A stretch of DNA of 62,178 nucleotides from Actinomycetes bacterium. Its GTDB lineage: Bacteria > Actinomycetota > Acidimicrobiia > Acidimicrobiales > RAAP-2. The position numbers were made by a program, and so were the translations under genes. Shown piece after piece: positions 55,801 through 62,178 of the stretch (position 1 is its first letter; each line of letters starts with the position of its first letter). The stretch is taken from contig JAJZJC010000003.1 of NCBI GenBank assembly GCA_021810205.1, positions 1 to 62,178 on the forward strand, written 5' to 3'. The notes below the pieces were generated by a model, which was given only the letters and a program-made list of their open reading frames with translations, was not told where the DNA came from and searched no databases.

Positions 55801-55832
55801 AGCTCCGCCTCATGCCAGCTCCGCCTCGTGCC
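55801..55832 (+). repeat. 16-bp tandem repeat (one mismatch)
   Basis: AGCTCCGCCTCATGCC / AGCTCCGCCTCGTGCC. Confidence 0.8.
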
Positions 55833-55927
55833 GCACCCCGCGTCGGGGCGGCGTCGCTTCGCGCCTCGGGCGAGCTCGCCGGCCCGTGAGGTTGCGCCGA
55901 GGCGGCTGGGGGTGCTGACGTGAGCCC

Positions 55928-56521
55928 GTGGGCGTGTGGCTGATTCGGCACGGGGCGACGAAGTGGAGCCAATCAGGACAACACACCGGCCGGACCGATA
56001 TTCCCCTGCTCGACGAGGGGCGGCGGCAGGCAGCCGCGGTCGGCCACTGGCTGGCCGCCAACGTGCCCGCGCCGTCGCTCGTCCTCACCAGCCCGCTGCG
56101 CCGGGCAGCGGAGACCTGCCGCCTGGCCGGGTACGGCGAGCACGCCGAAGAGTGCGAGGACCTGGCGGAGTGGGACTACGGGGACTACGAAGGCCGTACC
56201 ACCGCCGAGATCCGTGCGCATGCCCCTGGGTGGACGCTGTGGGCCGACGGTGTGCCGGCGGGGGAGCGGGCTGCGGAGGTCGGCCGGCGTGCGGACCGGG
56301 TGATCGAGCAGGCCCGAGTGGCGTCGGGCGACGTGCTCGTCTTCTCCCACGGCCACCTCCTGCGGGTGCTGGCGGCGCGCTGGGTGGGACTGCCTCCCGC
56401 CGGTGGCCGCCTCCTTGCGCTCGACGCGGGCGCGGTGAGCGAGCTCGGCTGGGAGCGCGAGACGCCGGTCGTCGTGCGCTGGAACATGCCCGTCGCCCCT
56501 GCCGACGTGGCCGGTGGCTGA
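55928..56521 (+). CDS. Histidine phosphatase (phosphoglycerate mutase-like) family protein
   Basis: VWLIRHGATKWSQSGQHTGRTDIPLLDEGRRQAAAVGHWL...LTSPLRRAAETCRLAGYGEHAEECEDLAEWDYGDYEGRTTAEI...LVFSHGHLLRVLAARWVG. Confidence 0.95.
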   Translation: MGVWLIRHGATKWSQSGQHTGRTDIPLLDEGRRQAAAVGHWLAANVPAPSLVLTSPLRRAAETCRLAGYGEHAEECEDLAEWDYGDYEGRTTAEIRAHAPGWTLWADGVPAGERAAEVGRRADRVIEQARVASGDVLVFSHGHLLRVLAARWVGLPPAGGRLLALDAGAVSELGWERETPVVVRWNMPVAPADVAGG

Positions 56522-56543
56522 GCTCGCTCGGCGAGCGGGTGCC

Positions 56544-57047
56544 TCAACGCGCGGAAGGGACCAGGCGGACAGGGCCCGGTGGTTTCTGCTTCTTCTTCCC
56601 TTCGGCCCTCTCCTCGCTCGCCGGCGCGGTGCCGCGGGCTCGCTCCACCATGCCCGCGAGCGTGAAGGACTGCAGGTGGTGGCGCATCGTCTCACCGACG
56701 TCCGCCCAGACTGCGAGCAGCACGCACTGCCCTTCGTGGTCGCACGCGCCGTTCTCGTGGGGCACGCCGAAATCTCCGGCGACGATGGGCCCGTCGACGG
56801 CCGACACGATCTCCGCCAAGGTGATGTCGGCGGGCTCGCGGGCCAGCACGTAGCCGCCACCGACCCCGCGCTTGGAGCGCACGAGCCCCGCTCCTTTGAG
56901 CGCGAGGAGGATCTGCTCGAGGTACGGCTGGGGCAGGCCGGTGCGGTCCGCGATGTCGCGCACCGAGGTCGGTGTCGTCGATGTGCCGTGAAGCGCCAGC
57001 GAGAGCAGGGCGCGACACGCATAGTCGCCCCGCGTGGACACCTTCAC
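56544..57047 (-). CDS. Rrf2-family transcriptional regulator
   Basis: VKVSTRGDYACRALLSLALHGTSTTPTSVRDIADRTGLPQPYLEQILLALKGAGLVRSKRGVGGGYVLAREPADITLAEIVSAVDG. Confidence 0.95.
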   Translation of the reverse strand: MKVSTRGDYACRALLSLALHGTSTTPTSVRDIADRTGLPQPYLEQILLALKGAGLVRSKRGVGGGYVLAREPADITLAEIVSAVDGPIVAGDFGVPHENGACDHEGQCVLLAVWADVGETMRHHLQSFTLAGMVERARGTAPASEERAEGKKKQKPPGPVRLVPSAR

Positions 57048-57144
57048 GCCACCCGATGCTACCGGCCGAGCGCCGGCGGCAGCGGATCGGGGGGCCGAGC
57101 CTTGGCTGGTGTGCGGGCACGTGGGCTCCTCTACGCTGACCCCC

Positions 57145-58311
57145 GTGACCGGCCACGGCCAGTGCGGCGACGAACCACGGCCGTCGTCTGCGCCCGAGCC
57201 CGTTGTACCCGACTTCGGTGGGCGATGCCTGAGCGAAGTGGTGCCTGCACTGCTGGGGCAGGTGCGTCCCGGCGCCGAGCGTCCGATGCCCGACTGGGTG
57301 CCCGCACCGCTGCGTGCAGCCCGTCAGATCGTGCTCCTCGTGCTCGACGGTCTCGGGGCGGAGCAGCTGCGCGCCCGGTCGCTCATCGCGCCGGTGCTCT
57401 CCTCGGGTGGCGCGACGACGATCACCTCGGTCGTCCCGAGCACGACCGCTTCGGCGCTCACCAGCCTCTGTACGGGGCTGGCGCCGGCGGTCCACGGCAC
57501 GGTGGGGTATCGAGTCGCGCTGGGCGCGGAGGTCCTGAACGTCCTCACCTGGCGGGTCGGGGACCGCGACCAGCGCCGCATCGTGCCCCCGCGCGAGTTC
57601 CAGCCGTACCCTGCGTTCCCTGGCGCCCCGCCGGTGCCGGTCGTCTCCCGGGTCGACTACGGACCGACGGGCTTCACCGCGGCGCATCTCGGTGATGCCG
57701 TCCTTCACGGATGGCACACCCCAGCGGGCATCGCCGTTGGGATCCGCCGACTGCTCAGTCGAGGGGAGCCGTTCGTCTACGCCTACTACGACGGCATCGA
57801 CCGCACGGCGCATGCCTCGGGGCTCGGCGAGCTCTATGACGCGGAGCTGCGTGCCACCGACCGCTTGGTTGCCGACGTCCTCGACGCGTTGCCGCCCGGA
57901 GCGGCGCTGGTGGTCACCGCGGACCACGGCCAGGTGGAGGTGGGCGGTTCGGTACAGGTGCTGGGCCGGGAGGTGATGGCCGGCGTTCGCATGCTGTCGG
58001 GGGAGGGTCGGTTCCGGTGGCTGCACACGCGGCCGGGGGCCACCGACGACGTCGTGGCGGCGACGCGCGCATGCTTCGGGCATCTTGCCTGGGTGCGAAC
58101 GCTCGACGAGATCGTCGGAGATGGGTGGCTCGGCGGCATCCCGTCGGACACGATTCGCCAGCGGCTCGGCGATGTGGTGCTCGTGCCGCACGAAGCGACC
58201 GCCTTCTTGGACCCCGCCGATACGGGGGAGCAGCGCCTCGTCGCGCGCCACGGTTCCCTCACCCGTGCCGAGATGCTGGTGCCGTTGCTCGCATGGCTCC
58301 CGGACGGATGA
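57145..58311 (+). CDS. Alkaline phosphatase family / nucleotide pyrophosphatase-like protein
   Basis: IVLLVLDGLGAEQLRARS...TITSVVPSTTASALTSLCTGLAPAVHGTVGYRV...VYAYYDGIDRTAHASGLGELYDAELRATDRLVADVLDALPPGAALVVTADHGQVEV; start may be upstream (ORF from 57034). Confidence 0.9.
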   Translation: MTGHGQCGDEPRPSSAPEPVVPDFGGRCLSEVVPALLGQVRPGAERPMPDWVPAPLRAARQIVLLVLDGLGAEQLRARSLIAPVLSSGGATTITSVVPSTTASALTSLCTGLAPAVHGTVGYRVALGAEVLNVLTWRVGDRDQRRIVPPREFQPYPAFPGAPPVPVVSRVDYGPTGFTAAHLGDAVLHGWHTPAGIAVGIRRLLSRGEPFVYAYYDGIDRTAHASGLGELYDAELRATDRLVADVLDALPPGAALVVTADHGQVEVGGSVQVLGREVMAGVRMLSGEGRFRWLHTRPGATDDVVAATRACFGHLAWVRTLDEIVGDGWLGGIPSDTIRQRLGDVVLVPHEATAFLDPADTGEQRLVARHGSLTRAEMLVPLLAWLPDG

Positions 58312-58345
58312 GCCCTTTGCCCCGCGCATCTGGCATCATCGGACG

Positions 58346-58915
58346 ATGAGCGCATCCGACGAGGCAAGCGAGGGGACGACCGCGGACCGTCCCGGACCGG
58401 GGCCGGTCTCACCAGATGAAGTGCTCCCGGCGCGCGGGCGCCCCGGCGTGCCAGGGCCCGACGGCGTTGCATCGGACGATGCCGACGGCGATGACGGCGA
58501 GCGCCGGGAGGCAGTCGAGCAGCCCGGCAAGGTCATGCGGATCGGGACCATGGTGAAGCAGCTCCTCGACGAGGTCCGCCAGGCGCCGATGGACGAAGCC
58601 GGCCGCGCGCGCCTGAAGGAGATCTACGAGCAGTCGGTTCGCGAGCTGTCGACCGGCCTCTCGCCCGACCTCTCCGCCGAGCTCGACCGCATGGCGCTGC
58701 CGTTCGAGGGCGAGGTGCCCTCCGAGGCCGAGCTGCGGGTCGCCCAGGCACAGCTGGTCGGATGGCTCGAAGGGCTCTTCCACGGAATCCAGGCGACGCT
58801 CGTCGCTCAGCAGATGGCCGCGAGGGCCCAGCTCGACGAGATGCGTCAGCGAGGGCTGCCCAGGGGCGGCGACACCGAAGGTGCGGGCGCGCCGCGGCCG
58901 GGCACGTACCTCTGA
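58346..58915 (+). CDS. Bacterial proteasome activator (Bpa/PafE-like, DUF2587)
   Basis: GKVMRIGTMVKQLLDEVRQAPMDEAGRARLKEIYEQSVRELSTGLSPDLSAELDRMALPF...SEAELRVAQAQLVGWLEGLFHGIQATLVAQQMAARAQLDEMR...C-terminus RPGTYL (compare GQYL). Confidence 0.92.
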   Translation: MSASDEASEGTTADRPGPGPVSPDEVLPARGRPGVPGPDGVASDDADGDDGERREAVEQPGKVMRIGTMVKQLLDEVRQAPMDEAGRARLKEIYEQSVRELSTGLSPDLSAELDRMALPFEGEVPSEAELRVAQAQLVGWLEGLFHGIQATLVAQQMAARAQLDEMRQRGLPRGGDTEGAGAPRPGTYL

Positions 58916-59015
58916 GCCGACCCCAAGGTGGCCCTCGCGCACATCGGGCCAGGTCGCAGGCGGCGGCGGGGGCGGACGGGGTGAACCGCCGTCGCCGGGT
59001 CGGTAGAATCTGACC

Positions 59016-59684
59016 ATGCCGATGGTGGTCACAACGAAGGATTGCACTGCGCTCAGCGACGCAGAGCTGGAAGAAATGGCCGATCTCGGAGTAGAGCCCT
59101 CGGGCTTCGACATCGGGTTCCTCTCCAAGCAGCGCGAGGAGTGGGTCCTCATCAGCTCCGTGCGCGATGGCCGGAAGCTGCGGGGTTACTCCTTTTGCAC
59201 CCTCGAGCGGATTGGTGGGACTCCCTCCTTGCTCGTCGGCGTCGCCTCGGTCGACCGGACCGCTCGCGCGGAGGCGGCCCTCAAGGCCATGATGGCGGAC
59301 CAGTTCCGCCGCGCCCTGCTCGCCTTCCCCGACGAAGACGTCCTCCTCGGGACTCGCCTACTCGGGCCGGACGGGTTCCGTGCCTTCCTCGGCTTGAGCG
59401 ACGTGGTCCCCTCCGCGGGCCAGCGTGTGACCGGAGAGGAGCGTGCGTGGGCCCGGCGGCTCGCCAAGCGCTTCGGTGCAGAGGAACGTCTGGACGATCG
59501 GACGTTCGTCGTGAAGGGGGACGGGTCGACGGCCGGCGGCCTCGACTTCGTGCATCCCAAGGTGAAGGTGCCCGAGGGTGCCGACGAGCTGTTCTGCTCC
59601 CTGGACGCCGTGAAGGGGGACCGTCTCGTGGCCTTTGGCTGGGCGATGGCCGAGGACCTCGCATCCGGGAAGCTCTCCCGCTGA
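59016..59684 (+). CDS. Hypothetical protein
   Basis: MPMVVTTKDCTALSDAELEEMADLGVEPSGFDIGFLSKQREEWVLISSVRDGRKLRGYSFCTLERIGGTPSLLVGVASVDRTARAEAALKAMM...; plausible coding, no family recognised. Confidence 0.75.
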   Translation: MPMVVTTKDCTALSDAELEEMADLGVEPSGFDIGFLSKQREEWVLISSVRDGRKLRGYSFCTLERIGGTPSLLVGVASVDRTARAEAALKAMMADQFRRALLAFPDEDVLLGTRLLGPDGFRAFLGLSDVVPSAGQRVTGEERAWARRLAKRFGAEERLDDRTFVVKGDGSTAGGLDFVHPKVKVPEGADELFCSLDAVKGDRLVAFGWAMAEDLASGKLSR

Positions 59685-59697
59685 GGCGCCGGGGCGC

Positions 59698-60582
59698 TCA
59701 TTCCTTGGGCAAGAGCGCCGTGCACAGTTTGTAGCAGTGGCCCTCGCGGGGGCGGCTGACGGCCGCGACGAGGTACTGCGGGGTGAAGCCCAGGGCAGTG
59801 GCGAGCGCCTTGCCTGACAGGCGGTCCGCCCGCGAGGCGTCGAGGGCCCTGAGGGCCCGCCGGTCCTCCACAGGCAGCCATACGTCGTCGCGCTCCCACC
59901 CGAACCTGACCCACGTCGACCCGTCCGCGGGGCGGCGGAGCAGCTGGGGGTCCCGGGCCGCCTTCACGAGCGCGACCGACGGGCGTAGCCCCCGGAACTC
60001 CCAGTAGGGCGCGGACGGCCCCGGGAATCCCAAGAGCGGGCCGTCGGGGGGTGCGGCGAGGCGCTGGAGCATGTGGCGGACCCGGCGCCCTCGCAGCGTG
60101 CCCACGTGCCGGGGTAAGCCCGCGGGGGTGACGGCCTCGGGCTGCGCCAGGTCATCGCGCTCGGGGTCGTCTGCCAGGACCGCCTCCACGACGTCGAAGG
60201 GTGCGAGGTCGGGCTCGTGGCCTGCAGGCCAGGGCACGCGGAGCCGGACGAGTGCACCAGAGGCGATGTCGATCGCCGTCGTGTCCTCCTTCGTGCAAGC
60301 CAGGACGACCAGGCGGAGCTTGGCGCCGCCGATCATCGCCGTGCGGTCTCGTCGCGTGACGCCGCGCACGAGCGCGCGACCCGACAGCTTGTGTGTCGCG
60401 GCGAGCGGCGCCGCCGTGGGCAAGGGGCGCTCGTCGACGGCGGCGGCGGTCGACGCCCCGGTCGAGGAGGGCGCCACCGCTGTCGGTGCAGGGGGTGGCG
60501 GCGCAAACGGTGCCCCCTGCTCCTCGCCGCCGCGGCGCGCGTGAACAGGTGCGTGCCGTCCCTGGCGTCTCGAACCCCGCAC
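59698..60582 (-). CDS. Hypothetical protein with Ala/Pro-rich N-terminus
   Basis: ...MIGGAKLRLVVLACTKEDTTAIDIASGALVRLRVPWPAGHEPDLAPFDVVEAVLADDPERDDLAQPEAVTPAGLPRHVGTLRGRRVRHMLQRLAAPPDGPLLGFPGPSAPYWEFRG...; start approximate. Confidence 0.65.
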   Translation of the reverse strand: MRGSRRQGRHAPVHARRGGEEQGAPFAPPPPAPTAVAPSSTGASTAAAVDERPLPTAAPLAATHKLSGRALVRGVTRRDRTAMIGGAKLRLVVLACTKEDTTAIDIASGALVRLRVPWPAGHEPDLAPFDVVEAVLADDPERDDLAQPEAVTPAGLPRHVGTLRGRRVRHMLQRLAAPPDGPLLGFPGPSAPYWEFRGLRPSVALVKAARDPQLLRRPADGSTWVRFGWERDDVWLPVEDRRALRALDASRADRLSGKALATALGFTPQYLVAAVSRPREGHCYKLCTALLPKE

Positions 60583-60653
60583 GTCGTGTCCTCTTTCCTG
60601 CTCGTCTTCGCGCGCCGGCTCGTCGACTGGCACGCCGGCAATCTCCGAGGAGC

Positions 60654-62178
60654 CTAACCGGGTGCTCCCTTGGACAGAGGGACAAGCTGCGCGCGCAGCG
60701 TGGCAGGGTCGGACGCGGGTGCGGCGCAGGCGAAATGACGACAGACGTACGCCGCGCCCTCCTCCGCGCGCCCCAGCCACAACGGCGAGGCAGTCGGCTC
60801 CCCCCACGCGACGACCGCGTCGGGGAGCCAACGGGCCCGTACCTCGGCGAGGAGGTCCGGACGGTCACCCGAGACGACGATCTCGGCGCCGCCGTCGGCG
60901 ACCAACGACGCGATCACCGTGTCCGCGACCGCGAGTGGCTGGTCACGCAGAAGCGGCGCCGCGCGTGCGACCAGCTTCGCGCCCGCGTCCCGCCAGCGTG
61001 TGCGGCCCGTGAGCATGGCGAGGCGCACGAACGCCTGAGCAGCGATCGCGTTGGCCGACGGCACCGCGGCGTCGACGACGTCCTTGGCCCGTACGACGAG
61101 CCGTTCGGCGTCGTGGCCGCTCGTGAAGAGGCCGCCGGACCCGTCGTCGGCAAAGAGGTCGAGCAGCTGCCCCGCCACCTCCTCCGCGCGCGCCGTCCAT
61201 CGTGCGCGCCCGGTGAGCTCAGCGAGCCGCGTGCAGCACTCCACCACCCAGGCATGGTCGGCCGCGAAGGCAGGGATCGCGCCGCCCGCCGCCCGCAGCC
61301 ATCGGCCGTCTTGTCGGCGGTGGCGTGCGAAGAGGGAGTTGCCGAGGGTGACCGCATGTGCAGCCCACTCGGGATTGCCGCACACGGCGGCTGCTTCGGC
61401 GAGGGCGGCGACGAACATCGCGTTCCACTCGGTGAGCACCTTGTCGTCGCGCGCCGGTCGAGGCCGCTGACGCCGGGCGTTCAGCATGGCGCGCCGGGCT
61501 GCGTCGATCTCCGGAGGGCGTTCGAGGGGCGCGCCGATTGGCCGGCGCGGCACGGACCGCCCCTCTTGCCAATTGCCCTCATCGGTGATGCCGTACCAGT
61601 CGCAGGCGGCGGACGTCACCTCGCCGAGGTCCGTTTGAAAGAGCGCCTCTCGGACCTCGGCGGGCGTCCAGGTGGCGTGGCCACCTTCGACCCCGCCTGC
61701 ATCGGCGTCGAGCGACGCGCACAGCCCCCCTGCCGGGGCTGCCATCGTCTCGAGGACGAAGTCGATCGTCTCGGTAGCGACCTGGAGGTAGCGCGGCTCG
61801 GTAGTCACCTGCCACGCGCGCACGTAGATCCGTACGAGCAGTGCCTGGTCGGTCAGCATCTTTTCGAAGTGCGGGACGAGCCATTGCGCGTCGGTCGAGT
61901 AGCGGGCGAAGCCACCTTCGAGGTGGTCGTAGATGCCGCCGGCGGCCATGGCGTCGAGCGTCCTCGTGGCCATGCGTAGCGACGACTCCTTCCCGGATCG
62001 CAGGTGATGGCGGAGGCAGAGCTCGACGAAGGTCGGACGGGGGAACTTCGGAGCGGGACCGAACCCGCCGAAACGATCGTCGAATCGCGTGGCGAGCTCG
62101 TCGACCACTTCGTCGAGGAGCCTCGTGGCGTCGGGTACCGTGGTCGTTGCGGTCTCGTCGGCGACGAGCCGGTCGACC
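60654..62178 (-). CDS. DUF255 thioredoxin-domain protein (YyaL/SSP411-like), N-terminus beyond right edge
   Basis: RFDDRFGGFGPAPKFPRPTFVELCLRHH...GGIYDHLEGGFARYSTDAQWLVPHFEKMLTDQALLVRIYVRAWQ...EWNAMFVAALAEAA; frame stays open to the window edge. Confidence 0.93.
   Translation of the reverse strand, partial: VDRLVADETATTTVPDATRLLDEVVDELATRFDDRFGGFGPAPKFPRPTFVELCLRHHLRSGKESSLRMATRTLDAMAAGGIYDHLEGGFARYSTDAQWLVPHFEKMLTDQALLVRIYVRAWQVTTEPRYLQVATETIDFVLETMAAPAGGLCASLDADAGGVEGGHATWTPAEVREALFQTDLGEVTSAACDWYGITDEGNWQEGRSVPRRPIGAPLERPPEIDAARRAMLNARRQRPRPARDDKVLTEWNAMFVAALAEAAAVCGNPEWAAHAVTLGNSLFARHRRQDGRWLRAAGGAIPAFAADHAWVVECCTRLAELTGRARWTARAEEVAGQLLDLFADDGSGGLFTSGHDAERLVVRAKDVVDAAVPSANAIAAQAFVRLAMLTGRTRWRDAGAKLVARAAPLLRDQPLAVADTVIASLVADGGAEIVVSGDRPDLLAEVRARWLPDAVVAWGEPTASPLWLGRAEEGAAYVCRHFACAAPASDPATLRAQLVPLSKGAPG

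Noticed and set aside
1-62178. tRNA, rRNA, transposase or phage genes
   Set aside because: None recognised on either strand by eye; a tRNAscan/Infernal run would be needed to exclude small RNAs.

Overview
High-GC actinobacterial chromosomal segment (gene content and dcw order suggest a deep-branching lineage such as Acidimicrobiia; this is inference). No rRNA, tRNA, CRISPR array, transposase or prophage was recognised by eye. Left to right: (1) a GNAT acetyltransferase, an AcuC-type deacetylase and a universal stress protein with overlapping ends; (2) a DevS/DevR-like two-component locus with a second USP, a sigma-70 factor and a small membrane protein, with three DosR/DevR-box-like sites; (3) a decayed CPA1 Na+/H+ antiporter; (4) an AurF-like diiron oxygenase / Baeyer-Villiger monooxygenase / SDR operon divergent from a MerR regulator; (5) Lon and DUF2630; (6) an encapsulin operon with encapsulated-ferritin cargo carrying a C-terminal targeting peptide; (7) an amidohydrolase/PPOX/SDR cluster with a sugar-type ABC importer whose ATPase is fused to a permease; (8) EgtB/EgtD; (9) a PIG-V-like membrane protein, MsrA, nitronate monooxygenase, ROK kinase and others; (10) a complete-looking division/cell wall (dcw) cluster from mraZ to divIVA that lacks murF and murD at their usual positions; (11) a DksA-like protein with a histone-H1-like tail, LspA, RluD, a second sigma-70 factor, an Rrf2 regulator, a Bpa/PafE-like proteasome activator and a DUF255 thioredoxin-domain protein. 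I also saw a recurring pattern of short exact or near-exact tandem duplications (13-24 bp) across coding and intergenic DNA. Family calls come from reading the translations; no database search was run.
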